Source: Thermocaproicibacter sp036844765
GTDB taxonomy: Bacteria; Bacillota; Clostridia; Oscillospirales; Acutalibacteraceae
Direction: 5' to 3'
Length of the DNA: 64,000 bases
Assembly (NCBI GenBank): GCA_036844765.1
Contig: DAIUFE010000001.1
Coordinates: 1-64,000, forward strand
Each line of letters begins with the position of its first letter. The stretch's first letter is position 1. The notes under the pieces were generated by a model that was not told the origin of the DNA, made no database searches, and worked only from the letters and a program-made list of their open reading frames with translations. Positions 16,512-25,691 of the stretch are shown here, one piece after another. The position numbers and the translations under genes were made by a program.

Positions 16512-17423
16512 TCATGATTTTTTGCCGAGCAGCTGGACGAGGACGGCTTTCTGCGCGTGCAGGCGGTTCTCGGCCTCGTCGAAGATTTCCTTCGCATGGG
16601 CCTCGAAAACCTCGGCCGTGATCTCTTCGCCGCGGTGGGCGGGCAGACAGTGCAGAACGATCGCGCCGGGCTTCGCGGCTTTCAGCACCTCCGCGTTGAC
16701 CTGATAGCCCCTGAAATCCCGGCGGCGCTTTTCGATCTCGGCTTCCTCGCCCATCGAAGCCCAGACGTCCGTGACGACCGCGTCGGCGCCGCGCGCGGCC
16801 TCCGCCGGGTCCGAGACGGCGCGGAACGCCGGATTCGGCCGCGCGAAATCGAGGACGGCCGGCGCGGGTTCGTAGCCGGGCGGGCAGGCGACCGAAACCT
16901 CCATCTTCATTTTCAGGCCGCCGACGATCCAGGAATTCATCATGTTGTTCCCGTCGCCGATGAAGCAGAGCTTGAGGCCTTCCAGCGTGCCCTTGTATTC
17001 CCGGATCGTCATCAGGTCCGCAAGCACCTGGCACGGGTGCGAAAAATCCGTCAGGCCGTTGATGACCGGGATCGTCCCGTTCGCCGCGAACGCTTCGACC
17101 TCGGATTGCTCGTAGGTGCGGATCATGACGCCGTCGAGGTACCGCGACAGCACGCGTGCGGTGTCCTGCACGGGCTCGCCGCGCCCGATCTGCAGGGTGT
17201 CGGCCGAAAGAAAAATCGGCAGCCCGCCGAGCTGGTACATCCCGGCCTCGAAGGAGACGCGCGTGCGGGTGCTCGCCTTCTTAAAGATCATTCCGAGCGT
17301 CTTGCCTTTGAGGATCGGATGCGCGATGCCGTGTTTCCGCTCGTATTTGAGCTGGTCCGCGAGGTTCAGGATCCCGGCGATGTCCCCGTCCGTCAGATCC
17401 ATCAGTTTCAAAAGATGTTCCAT
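16512..17423 (-). CDS. argF: ornithine carbamoyltransferase
   Basis: 303 residues from the ATG at 17423, chosen because GGAGG lies just upstream; the frame is open further but lacks family similarity. Converts ornithine and carbamoyl phosphate to citrulline. Family motifs are complete: carbamoyl-phosphate-binding STRTR (KKASTRTRVSFEAG), HPCQVLADL, and the ornithine-binding HCLPAHRGEEI near the C-terminus. It is the last gene of the leftward argGCJBDF cluster, 47 nt after argD, and supplies the citrulline used by ArgG. Confidence 0.96.
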   Translation of the reverse strand: MEHLLKLMDLTDGDIAGILNLADQLKYERKHGIAHPILKGKTLGMIFKKASTRTRVSFEAGMYQLGGLPIFLSADTLQIGRGEPVQDTARVLSRYLDGVMIRTYEQSEVEAFAANGTIPVINGLTDFSHPCQVLADLMTIREYKGTLEGLKLCFIGDGNNMMNSWIVGGLKMKMEVSVACPPGYEPAPAVLDFARPNPAFRAVSDPAEAARGADAVVTDVWASMGEEAEIEKRRRDFRGYQVNAEVLKAAKPGAIVLHCLPAHRGEEITAEVFEAHAKEIFDEAENRLHAQKAVLVQLLGKKS

Positions 17424-17470
17424 CGTTTTCCTCCTGTCGCCTTCGGTCCCGAGCTTTCCGGGGCCGCTTT

Positions 17471-18652
17471 TTACGGTGCAAACGAAGCGAGAACCTTTTT
17501 TAGGATCGCAAGCCCCCGGTCGGTCTCTTCCTTTGTGATGACAAGCGGCGGGAGGAACCGGAGCACATCCTTCGCCGTCAGAATCAAAAGCCCCCGGTCG
17601 GCGCATGCCGCGGCGATTTTACCGGGGTCTCCGGCCGCCGGTTTCGCGCCGAGCATGAGGCCCATGCCGCGCACCGATAAGATTCCGCGCATCGCGCCGA
17701 GGCGCTCCGCAAAATATTTCCCCTTTTCTTGCACGCCCTCCAGAAAGCCCGGGGACGAAAGGCGCTGGAACACGACCAGCGCGCCGGCGCAGGCGACCGG
17801 GTTGCCGCCGAAGGTCGAGCCGTGGGTGCCGGGGCCGAGAACGTCCTTAAACGGTTCGGCGCACAAGCACGCGCCGAGAGGCAGGCCCGAAGCGATGCCC
17901 TTCGCGCTCGTCACGACGTCCGGCAGGACGCCGTAGCTTTGGTAGCAGTAAAACGTTCCGGTGCGCCCGATTCCGGTCTGGACCTCGTCGACGACCATCA
18001 GCAGCCTCCGCTCCGTGCAAAACGCGCGCAGCTCTTGGACGAACGCCGGGTTCATGGGCACGACTCCGCCCTCGCCCTGGATCAGCTCAAGCATCACGGC
18101 GCAGGTTTTGTCCGTCGCGGCGGCCCCGATGCTCTCCATCGTCGGCTCCGCGTAGGAGAAGCCCTCCGTCAGCGGCGTGAAATGCGCGTGGAGCGCATCC
18201 TGGCCGGTTGCCGCAAGCGTCGTGACGGTGCGGCCGTGGAACGAATTCTTCAGCGTGACGATATGGGTATGCCCCGGCCCGAGGCGGTCGAGGCCGTACT
18301 TGCGCGCAAGCTTGATCGCGCACTCGTTGGCCTCCGCGCCGGAATTGCCGAAGAACACCTTTGACATGCCGCTCAAGGCGCACAGCCGTTCCGCCGCCTC
18401 GGTCTGCGCGGGGCAGTAATAGAGGTTCGAGAGATGCTGGATCGCCGCGGCCTGCTTCGAGACGGCCGCGACCCATTCCGGGTCGCAGTAGCCGAGCGAA
18501 TTGACGCCGATGCCGGCCGTGAAATCGATGTATTCCTTTCCCTCCGGGCTTTTCGCGGTCGCGCCCTTCCCGGAAACCAGCACGACCGGGAATCTTGAAA
18601 ACACGGGCATCATATTCCGCTTTTCCTGCGCCCGAATCTCTGCAAATGTCAT
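17471..18652 (-). CDS. argD: acetylornithine aminotransferase
   Basis: 393 residues, class-III PLP aminotransferase. It forms N-acetylornithine from N-acetylglutamate semialdehyde and glutamate. Visible features are FGNSGAEANECAIKLAR (phosphate-binding loop), FHGRT, VVDEVQTGIGRTG and the PLP-lysine region TSAKGIASGLPLGA. The gene starts 3 nt after the argB stop, so translation is coupled. Size and motifs match ArgD; a related gamma-aminobutyrate or succinylornithine aminotransferase is unlikely in this operon. Confidence 0.95.
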   Translation of the reverse strand: MTFAEIRAQEKRNMMPVFSRFPVVLVSGKGATAKSPEGKEYIDFTAGIGVNSLGYCDPEWVAAVSKQAAAIQHLSNLYYCPAQTEAAERLCALSGMSKVFFGNSGAEANECAIKLARKYGLDRLGPGHTHIVTLKNSFHGRTVTTLAATGQDALHAHFTPLTEGFSYAEPTMESIGAAATDKTCAVMLELIQGEGGVVPMNPAFVQELRAFCTERRLLMVVDEVQTGIGRTGTFYCYQSYGVLPDVVTSAKGIASGLPLGACLCAEPFKDVLGPGTHGSTFGGNPVACAGALVVFQRLSSPGFLEGVQEKGKYFAERLGAMRGILSVRGMGLMLGAKPAAGDPGKIAAACADRGLLILTAKDVLRFLPPLVITKEETDRGLAILKKVLASFAP

Positions 18653-18655
18653 GGT

Positions 18656-19531
18656 TCAGTCTCCGTTTCTCATCTGATACATCATGGTGCCGATGCCTTC
18701 GTCGGAAAAAAGCTCGATCAGGATCGAATGCGGGATCCGCCCGTCGATGATATGCGCGCGCTCGACGCCGCTGCGGACGGCTTCGACGCAGCACCGGACC
18801 TTTGGGATCATGCCGCCGGTGACGATTCCCCGGTTTATCAGCTTCGGGACGTCGCTGACGTTGACGACCGGGATCAGCGTCGACTCGTCGTCCCGGTCGC
18901 TCAGCAGGCCGCGCACGTCCGACATCAGGATCAGCTTTTCGGCTTTCAGCTCGGCGGCGATGCGCGCCGCGGCGGTGTCGGCGTTGATGTTGTAAACCTC
19001 GCCGTTTTTTCCGCCCGCAACGGTGGAGATGACCGGGATGTAGCCGTTTTCGGTCGCGTTGAGGATCACGGCGGTCTTGACGCCGGCGATCTCCCCGACG
19101 TAGCCGAGGTCCGTTTTTCCCCGGAGCTTTTCGGCTGTAAGCATGTCGTCGTCCAGGCCGCACAGGCCGATCGCCCGTCCGCCGTGCCGCTCCAGCAGCC
19201 GCACGAGGTCTTTGTTTACCTTGCCGGCCAGCACCATCTGGACGATGTCGATCGTCTCGCGGTCCGTGTAGCGCAGCCCGCCGACGAACCGGCTCTCCTT
19301 TCCGAGTCTTTTCATCATCGCGCTGATCTCGTTCCCGCCGCCGTGCACGACGACGACGCGGATCCCCACGCTCTGCATCAGAACGATGTCGCTCATCACG
19401 GCGTCCTTGAGCGCCCCGTCCACCATCGCGCTGCCGCCGTATTTGACGACGACGGTCCTGCCCGCGTGCGTCTGGATGTACGGCAGGGCCTGCACGAGCA
19501 CCTGCGCCCGGTCTCCGTTTGAAATCTGCAT
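18656..19531 (-). CDS. argB: acetylglutamate kinase
   Basis: 291 residues of the amino-acid-kinase fold. Phosphorylates N-acetylglutamate, the usual arginine-feedback step. Motifs: VVKYGGSAM (nucleotide-binding Lys and Gly loop), VVVHGGGNEIS, NINADTAAARIA and GGMIPKVRCCVEAV. The N-terminal extension typical of arginine-inhibited enzymes (QVLVQALPYIQTHAGRTVV) is present, which suggests allosteric control. It lies between argJ and argD in the operon. Confidence 0.95.
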   Translation of the reverse strand: MQISNGDRAQVLVQALPYIQTHAGRTVVVKYGGSAMVDGALKDAVMSDIVLMQSVGIRVVVVHGGGNEISAMMKRLGKESRFVGGLRYTDRETIDIVQMVLAGKVNKDLVRLLERHGGRAIGLCGLDDDMLTAEKLRGKTDLGYVGEIAGVKTAVILNATENGYIPVISTVAGGKNGEVYNINADTAAARIAAELKAEKLILMSDVRGLLSDRDDESTLIPVVNVSDVPKLINRGIVTGGMIPKVRCCVEAVRSGVERAHIIDGRIPHSILIELFSDEGIGTMMYQMRNGD

Positions 19532-19611
19532 GTCTCACCGTTCCCCGCTTTTCAATTTAAGAAAGATCCTGTTCCAAGTGTGCAGGCGCTTCTCTTTGCC
19601 CGCGGAGCGTT

Positions 19612-20835
19612 TCAAGTCCGGTAATCGCCGTTGATCTTCACATAATCGTACGTCAGGTCGCAGCCGAAAGCCGTCGCCCGTGCGTCCCCGTCCCCAAGCT
19701 CCACATGGATCTCCACCTCGTCCTCGGAGAGGATTTTTTTCGCGAGCTCCTCGCTGAACGCGATCCGGGAACCGTTCCCGCAGACCCGGACCTTTCCGGC
19801 CTTGGAAGAAAACAGCACGCCGATCTTCGAGACGTCCGTCTCGGCGCCGCAGTAGCCGACCGCGCAGAGCACGCGGCCCCAGTTCGCGTCGGCGCCGAAC
19901 ATCGCCGCCTTGACCAGCGAGGAATGGATCACGCCTTTCGCGGCTTTTTTCGCATTCTCTTCGTCCTTCGCGCCGGTCACGGTGCAAACGAGCAGCCGGG
20001 AGGCGCCCTCGCCGTCCTTCGCGAGCATCCGCGCTAACGCGGTGCAGAGCTCCGTCAGCGCCCCGGTGAAGGCCGCGTAATCCCCGCCCTCGGGCTCCGC
20101 AATCGTCGGATTTCCCGCGAGGCCGGAGGCGAGAATCGCGCAGGTGTCGTTCGTCGAGGTGTCCCCGTCGATGCTGACCATGTTGAAACTCACGTCCACC
20201 GCGGCGCGCAGCGCGGCGTCGAGCGCGGACGCCGAAATCGCCGCGTCGGTCGTGAGAAAGCACAGCATGGTGCCCATATTCGGGTGGATCATGCCGGAGC
20301 CCTTGGCGATTCCGCCGACGCGGACCGTCCTGCCGCCGAGGACGCATTCGACCGCGAGGTTTTTCTCGATGGTGTCGGTCGTCATGATCGCCCGCGCGGC
20401 CTCGGGCGAACCGTCCGGCGAAAGCCTCGCCGCAAGCGCCGGCACGGCGCGCTCGATCGGTTCGATCGGCAGCGGGACGCCGATGACCCCGGTGGAGGCG
20501 ACGATCACGTCGCTTTCCGCAATCCCGAGCGCCTCCGCCGCGGCGCGGGCCATCCGCTCCGCCTTTTCGGCGCCGTCGGCGTTGCAGGTGTTCGCGTTGC
20601 CGCTGTTTGCGATCACCGCGCGCGCTTTTCCGTCCTTCAAATGCTTTCGCGTCACCAGGATCGGCGCGCCCTGGACCAGATTCCGCGTATAGACCGCGGC
20701 CGCCGCGCATTCGACCGACGACGCAATCATCGCGAGGTCTGGCTTTTCCGCGTTTTTCCGCACGCCGCAGTGGATCCCCGCCGCCGTAAAGCCCCGCGCG
20801 GCGGCGGCGCCGCCTGTTACGAACCGAACCGACAT
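19612..20835 (-). CDS. argJ: bifunctional glutamate N-acetyltransferase / ornithine acetyltransferase
   Basis: 407 residues. Transfers acetyl from N-acetylornithine to glutamate, which makes the pathway cyclic, and may also use acetyl-CoA. ArgJ precursors cleave themselves before a conserved Thr; here the site is KGSGMIHPNMGTMLCF, with Gly in place of the usual Ala before the Thr. SFNMVSIDGDTSTNDT is the other hallmark. GGGAGGC six nt before the ATG supports the start. There is no separate argA or argE in the cluster, consistent with the cyclic route. Confidence 0.95.
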   Translation of the reverse strand: MSVRFVTGGAAAARGFTAAGIHCGVRKNAEKPDLAMIASSVECAAAAVYTRNLVQGAPILVTRKHLKDGKARAVIANSGNANTCNADGAEKAERMARAAAEALGIAESDVIVASTGVIGVPLPIEPIERAVPALAARLSPDGSPEAARAIMTTDTIEKNLAVECVLGGRTVRVGGIAKGSGMIHPNMGTMLCFLTTDAAISASALDAALRAAVDVSFNMVSIDGDTSTNDTCAILASGLAGNPTIAEPEGGDYAAFTGALTELCTALARMLAKDGEGASRLLVCTVTGAKDEENAKKAAKGVIHSSLVKAAMFGADANWGRVLCAVGYCGAETDVSKIGVLFSSKAGKVRVCGNGSRIAFSEELAKKILSEDEVEIHVELGDGDARATAFGCDLTYDYVKINGDYRT

Positions 20836-20952
20836 TTTTCTGCCTCCCGGGCTTTTCCTTCGCCGGAGCGGATCGAACGGGACACTCCCCCGGTTTGGAA
20901 ATCACTTTTGGTTTTTGATCGGGAATCAATCGGAACCTGCGGCGGCGCGCCG

Positions 20953-21987
20953 TTAAAAAGCCGGCGGGACCGCCGTGAGGCCCGTCTTTTCGTCAAGACC
21001 GAACAGGATGTTCATGTTCTGCACCGCCTGCCCGGCCGCTCCCTTGACCATGTTGTCGATCGCGGAGACCGCGATCAGCATTTGGTCGTGCGGGTCGAAA
21101 TGCAGCGAGATGTCGCAGAAGTTCGAGAGCCGCACGTCCCCGATATCCGCGGCGCGGCCCTCGGGCAGCAGGCGGATGAAATACTCGTCCGCGTACCGCT
21201 CTTCATACGCCGCGCGAATCGCCTCCGGCGCGGCGCCGGGCTTCATGCGCGCGTAGCACGTCGCGAGGATTCCGCGGCTGACCGGAAGCAGATGCGGCAC
21301 GAACGTGACGCGCACGTCCTCCCCGGACAGGAGCCGCAGGGTCTGCTCCATCTCGGGGTTGTGGCGGTGGCACGCGACCTTGTACGGCGAGACGCTCTCG
21401 TTGAGCTCCGCAAAATGCGTGCTCTGCGTCGGGGTGCGGCCCGCGCCGGTCACGCCGGTCTTGCAGTCCGCGACGATCCCGAAAGGCTCGATGAACCCGC
21501 CCAGAAGCGCCGGGGCCAGCGCGAGCGGGACCGCCGTCGTGAAGCATCCGGGGTTCGCAACAAGGCGCCGGCCCGCGTATTGCGGGCGGAACAGCTCCGG
21601 CAGGCCGTAGACCGCCTTTTCGTGCAGCTCCGGATGGGCAAACGCGCCGCCGTACCACTTTTTGTAATCCTCTTCGTTTTTGAGGCGGAAATCCGCGCCG
21701 AGGTCGATGAACGCCCTGCCCTTTTTGTCGCACTCGAACGCGAGCTCCTGCGAAAGCCCGTGGGGCAGCGCCGCGAAAACCACGTCGCTCCGCTCCACGA
21801 CCTCCTCCTGCGTTCCGCAGACGAGGTCGCAGAGCCGCTCGTACGCGCCGTACACGTCGCCCAGTCTTTTGCCCGCGAAGCGGACGGAACTGATCGCCGC
21901 AAGCTCGGCGCCTGGGTGCCGCAGCAGCAGCCGGACCAGCTCCGCGCCCGCATAGCCGGTCGCACCGATGATGCCCGCCCGAATCAT
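20953..21987 (-). CDS. argC: N-acetyl-gamma-glutamyl-phosphate reductase
   Basis: 344 residues from the ATG at 21987, preceded by TTGGAGG; an upstream in-frame TTG overlaps that site. NADPH-dependent reduction of acetylglutamyl phosphate to the semialdehyde. Rossmann motif GIIGATGYAGAELVRLL at the N-terminus, catalytic Cys in VANPGCFTTAVPLAL, and the conserved His in FVPHLLPVSRGI. It lies 54 nt after argG and 117 nt before argJ. Confidence 0.95.
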   Translation of the reverse strand: MIRAGIIGATGYAGAELVRLLLRHPGAELAAISSVRFAGKRLGDVYGAYERLCDLVCGTQEEVVERSDVVFAALPHGLSQELAFECDKKGRAFIDLGADFRLKNEEDYKKWYGGAFAHPELHEKAVYGLPELFRPQYAGRRLVANPGCFTTAVPLALAPALLGGFIEPFGIVADCKTGVTGAGRTPTQSTHFAELNESVSPYKVACHRHNPEMEQTLRLLSGEDVRVTFVPHLLPVSRGILATCYARMKPGAAPEAIRAAYEERYADEYFIRLLPEGRAADIGDVRLSNFCDISLHFDPHDQMLIAVSAIDNMVKGAAGQAVQNMNILFGLDEKTGLTAVPPAF

Positions 21988-22041
21988 TTTTCTCGCCTCC
22001 AAGCGTTTTCATCCGGCCTGCCCGAATTTCTTCGAGACGGG

Positions 22042-23262
22042 TTATTTTTCGCCTTTCAGCTTTTTGATCGCCCGCACCGTGATCGGCAGGCCGAACAGAT
22101 TGATGAAGCCCTGCGCGTCCGCCTGGTTGTAAACGTGGTCCGCGCTGAACGTCGCGATTTCCGCATCGTAGAGGGAATAGGGGGAGGAAGCGCCCGCGTC
22201 GATGACGTTGCCTTTATACAATTTCAGCTTCACGTCGCCGGTCACGGTTTCCTGCGTCGAATCCACGAACGCGGAGAGCGCCTCGCGCAGAGGGGTGAAC
22301 CATTTTCCGTCGTAAACCAGCTCGGAAAATTTCTGACCGACAATCTGTTTGAAATGGAACGTGTCCCTGTCGAGGCAAAGCTCCTCCAGCTTGCGGTGCG
22401 CATGGTAGAGGATCGTGCCGCCCGGCGTCTCGTACACGCCGCGGGATTTCATGCCGACCAGCCGGTTTTCAAGCAGGTCGAGGATGCCGATCCCGTTCTC
22501 GCCGCCGAGCCGGTTCAGCTTAGCAATCAGGTCGACCCCGCAGAGTTTTTCGCCGTTCAGCCCGACCGGAACGCCCTTTTCAAACGAGACCGTCACCGCG
22601 GCCGGCTGATCGGGCGCCTTTTGAGGCGAAACGCCCAGCTCGAGGATCCGGTCGTAATCCGGCTCGTTCGCCGGGTCTTCAAGGTCGAGCCCTTCGTGCG
22701 ACAGGTGCCACAGATTTTTGTCCTTCGAGTAGTTCGTTTCCCGCGTGATGCGCAGCGGGACGTTGTGCGCCTCGGCGTAGTCGATCTCCTCGTCGCGGGA
22801 TTGAATGCTCCAGATCCTCCACGGCGCGATGATCTTGAGGTCCGGCGCGAACGCCTTGATCGCGAGCTCGAACCGCACCTGGTCGTTGCCTTTTCCGGTG
22901 CAGCCGTGCGCGACCGCGTCCGCGCCCTCCGCCTTCGCGATTTCGACCAGACGCTTCGCGATCAGCGGCCGCGCGAACGACGTACCGAGCAGGTATTTTC
23001 CCTCGTAGGCCGCGTCCGCCTTCAGCGTCGGCCAGATGTAATCCTCGACCAGCGGTTTCTTCAGGTCCTCGACGTACAGCTTGGAGGCGCCGGTCTTCTT
23101 CGCCTTCTCCTCCAGCCCGTCCAGTTCCGCGCCCTGCCCGACGTCCGCCGCGACCGCGATCACCTCGCAGCCCTCGTAATGCTCTTTCAGCCACGGGATG
23201 ATAATCGACGTGTCCAGCCCGCCCGAGTAGGCGAGCACCACTTTTTTGATCGGATTCGCCAT
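22042..23262 (-). CDS. argG: argininosuccinate synthase
   Basis: 406 residues from the ATG at 23262 (MANPIKKVVLAYSGGLDTS), preceded by AAAGGTGG. Joins citrulline and aspartate with ATP. The P-loop-like AYSGGLDTSI (ATP pyrophosphatase signature), CTGKGNDQVRFE, and DLEDPANEPDYD are present. It is first in the operon, directly behind the ARG-box promoter. Its usual partner argH (argininosuccinate lyase) is not in the window and must be elsewhere. Confidence 0.96.
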   Translation of the reverse strand: MANPIKKVVLAYSGGLDTSIIIPWLKEHYEGCEVIAVAADVGQGAELDGLEEKAKKTGASKLYVEDLKKPLVEDYIWPTLKADAAYEGKYLLGTSFARPLIAKRLVEIAKAEGADAVAHGCTGKGNDQVRFELAIKAFAPDLKIIAPWRIWSIQSRDEEIDYAEAHNVPLRITRETNYSKDKNLWHLSHEGLDLEDPANEPDYDRILELGVSPQKAPDQPAAVTVSFEKGVPVGLNGEKLCGVDLIAKLNRLGGENGIGILDLLENRLVGMKSRGVYETPGGTILYHAHRKLEELCLDRDTFHFKQIVGQKFSELVYDGKWFTPLREALSAFVDSTQETVTGDVKLKLYKGNVIDAGASSPYSLYDAEIATFSADHVYNQADAQGFINLFGLPITVRAIKKLKGEK

Positions 23263-23304
23263 TGCAAACAGCCACCTTTTTTTAATCAATCGGTCTTGTG
23301 ATTT

Positions 23305-23332
23305 ATTATACACCGATTATGCATAATATCAA
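23305..23332 (-). promoter_or_regulatory. sigma-A promoter of the arginine operon
   Basis: On the reverse strand TTGATA (23327-23332), a 16-bp spacer and TATAAT (23305-23310) form a near-consensus promoter. The spacer contains the palindrome TTATGCATAA (23317-23326), which resembles the ArgR half-sites and would block RNA polymerase when bound. Confidence 0.85.
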
Positions 23333-23340
23333 GGGCTGTT

Positions 23341-23354
23341 TGCATATTTATTCA
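23341..23354. promoter_or_regulatory. ARG box (putative ArgR binding site)
   Basis: TGCATATTTATTCA closely matches the TGAATAWWWATTCA-type ARG box known from ArgR/AhrC. It lies just upstream of the -35, and the palindrome in the spacer could be the second box of a pair. This implies arginine-dependent repression of argGCJBDF. The argR gene is not in the window. Confidence 0.7.
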
Positions 23355-23396
23355 ATTTTATTCTTCGATCGTCGATCCTTTTCCGCTTTGACGCGG

Positions 23397-25691
23397 TCAG
23401 TGCAGAATCGGATATCTCAGCAGATACTTCCAGGTCCCCAGCTTTTTCCTGCACGCCGCCGGGAGCGCGCGGTAAAAAGAAATCAGCTCGTTCCGTTCGC
23501 CGGCGGTCGGCTCGCGTTCGCCGAACCGCACTTCGAGAGCGATCTGCGTCACCCGGTCGAAGCCGACGGCGCCGAACCGCATGGAACCGCGGACCCTGTC
23601 GGCAAGCTCCCGCGGCGTGCTCGAGGGGGAGACGGGGAAGCCGAGCTTCGCGAGCACGGAGGCAAAATATCCGTAAAGGGCCAGGGTCAGCTTCCGGCCG
23701 CTTTTCCTGCGGATCACGGCGAACCACAGCGCGCGGTACGCGGTTTTTCCGGCGTAGGGGAGAACGGCCAGAAGCACGGCGAGAGCGGCGATCGCGAAAT
23801 CAACGGAACCGGCCGCGCCGGCCGCGCCACCCGCCGGAACGCCGGGAGAGGACGCCGCCGGCGACCGCGGGGAGAGGGAGGACGGGGCGGAGGAAGGCGC
23901 CGCGGAGGAAGCCGGCGCGGAAGACGGGGACGGCGCTTCGCCGGCGGACGCCGAAGAAGCCCCCGCGGAGGGCGTTTCCCGCATCTCCGCCCGGGTCAGG
24001 GTCCGGGGAAGGGCGGAGGCGGGGGACGGGTCCGCAGTGATAAAACCGTAAAGGGAAGAATAGTATTCCACCCAGGCGTGCGCCTGGGCGTTCGTCACCT
24101 CGTACAGCCCGGCTTCGGAAACGGACGGGGAGGCGTAGCCCTCGATAAAGCGGGCCGGCACGCCGCTCGCCCGCAGCAGCATTGCCATCGCCGTGGCGAA
24201 ATGCTCGCAGTATCCCTTCTTTGAATTGAAAAGAAAATAATCCACAAAATCCTGGCCGCTCCACGGTTGCGGGGGAGAGAGGGTATAGGTGCAGTTCTCG
24301 GTCAGCCATTTTTTGATGGCTTCGGCCTTTTGAAACTCGTTGGAGGCATCCTTCGTGATGCTTTTTGCGAGCGCGACCGTGCGGTCGGTCAGCCCCGCCG
24401 TGGAACCGAAGGCGGCTTGTATGCCGCCGCCGATCCGCCGCCTGTTCGCCGGGGTGACGGCCTCAAAAGCTGGGTCGTCCCAGTCGGGCTGCAAGTAAGT
24501 GACCGAATATTCCGTCCCGAGCGCCAGCGGCCGCGCCGTCTGCAGGTCGGGATAGGTGTGCTGCAGCGCCAGTTTGCCTTCCAGGACGTCGGTCAGGCCT
24601 CCGGCCGCCTCGGCGGGCAGGAAAAGGTATTTCTGGCCTTCCGTTTTGGTCGTGACGCTGATTTGACGGGCGCGCAGCGGGAGGCCCGACCGTTTCGGGA
24701 AACTGTAGACGGCGGAGCCGGAGCGGAAGCCCTGGAGATCAAATTGACGGAGGTTCCCATATCCGGGAAGCGCCGGCGACAGGTTTTGATGATAAACGTC
24801 GTTCTCATCCGACGATTCCGCCGCCCGCCATGATTTTCCGGTATAGGTGTCGTAGATGCGGCCCCGCAGATAAAACGGTCCGTCCGCCCGCACTTCCAGC
24901 ACCAGCGTGTCGTTCATCGTGATCCGCAGCCCGAGCAGCCGGTTTGGGTTGTAATCGCCGAAGCCGCTGGTGGAAAACAACGCGCTTTGCATCCGCGCCG
25001 TAAAATCCGCGATGTTGATTTTCTGGGAAGAGCCGAAGACCGCCTTCAGGCCTGTGAAACCGAGCTGCGTGACGGCCAGCGCGGCGGCCACCACGACCAG
25101 GGCGGCCGCCGTCGCGCGGAACAGCGGCCCGGAGCCTTGCGCGTTCCCCTCCGGGCCCGCCTCTGCGCCGGCGCGGTAGAAAAGCAGGGCGCAGCATCCC
25201 GTGATCACGAGGAGCGCCGGGAGATTTTCGCCGTGGCCCGTGTAGGCGAGGTAGCTTAAAATCACGGTCGTTCCGCCCCAGAAAACCGCGGTCCTCAGCC
25301 GCCGCCTGCCGCAGTACGCGGTCAGCAGGGAGACGAAAGCCGCAAAAGCGCAGAGGCCGGCGGAAGCGAAGCCGCTCGACCGGACCAGCGATTCCCCCGT
25401 GGTGCGGAACGCGGCGGACGCCAGCGATCCGAAAACGTCCCCCAAAAAGATCTGGCTGAGGCACAGCGCGGCCGCCGCGGCCGCAATCACGAAGGCCAGG
25501 ACCCGCACCGCCTTTTGGAACAGCAGATCGAGCAGGATCACGGCGGCGCAGCAAAAAAAAATCGGAAGGATATTGTCCTTCATCGTCTGGGCGGGGACGA
25601 AGGGCGTCAGAAGGCTGTACGCGCAGGCAAAGCCCAGGGGCACGAGCAGCGCATATTCAGCGGCTTTGCCGACTATGGAATATCTTTTCAT
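23397..25691 (-). CDS. membrane protein with TgpA-like N-terminus and transglutaminase domain
   Basis: 764 residues. The first 210 residues contain about six transmembrane helices. An extracytoplasmic part includes the transglutaminase-like core: Cys near 495 in KKGYCEHFATAMAMLLRASG, His near 536 in QAHAWVEYY, and Asp near 550 in FITADPSP. A Pro/Ser/Ala-rich linker (about 565-625), another transmembrane helix (about 640) and a DUF4129-like cytoplasmic tail follow. It is the third gene of a leftward moxR-DUF58-transglutaminase cluster, overlapping the DUF58 gene by 35 nt. Such trios are widespread; the proposed role is processing or cross-linking of exported proteins, but substrates are unknown. 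Confidence 0.85.
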   Translation of the reverse strand: MKRYSIVGKAAEYALLVPLGFACAYSLLTPFVPAQTMKDNILPIFFCCAAVILLDLLFQKAVRVLAFVIAAAAAALCLSQIFLGDVFGSLASAAFRTTGESLVRSSGFASAGLCAFAAFVSLLTAYCGRRRLRTAVFWGGTTVILSYLAYTGHGENLPALLVITGCCALLFYRAGAEAGPEGNAQGSGPLFRATAAALVVVAAALAVTQLGFTGLKAVFGSSQKINIADFTARMQSALFSTSGFGDYNPNRLLGLRITMNDTLVLEVRADGPFYLRGRIYDTYTGKSWRAAESSDENDVYHQNLSPALPGYGNLRQFDLQGFRSGSAVYSFPKRSGLPLRARQISVTTKTEGQKYLFLPAEAAGGLTDVLEGKLALQHTYPDLQTARPLALGTEYSVTYLQPDWDDPAFEAVTPANRRRIGGGIQAAFGSTAGLTDRTVALAKSITKDASNEFQKAEAIKKWLTENCTYTLSPPQPWSGQDFVDYFLFNSKKGYCEHFATAMAMLLRASGVPARFIEGYASPSVSEAGLYEVTNAQAHAWVEYYSSLYGFITADPSPASALPRTLTRAEMRETPSAGASSASAGEAPSPSSAPASSAAPSSAPSSLSPRSPAASSPGVPAGGAAGAAGSVDFAIAALAVLLAVLPYAGKTAYRALWFAVIRRKSGRKLTLALYGYFASVLAKLGFPVSPSSTPRELADRVRGSMRFGAVGFDRVTQIALEVRFGEREPTAGERNELISFYRALPAACRKKLGTWKYLLRYPILH

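Noticed and set aside
16247..16621. 124-codon forward frame between the C39 peptidase and argF
   Set aside because: It runs into the argF coding strand from the opposite side, lacks a ribosome binding site and has no domain; the inverted repeats inside it explain its odd composition.
20284..23301. 1005-codon forward frame across the arginine genes
   Set aside because: The reverse strand encodes argJ, argC and argG with complete family motifs; the forward frame is Arg/Asp/Val-rich and featureless.
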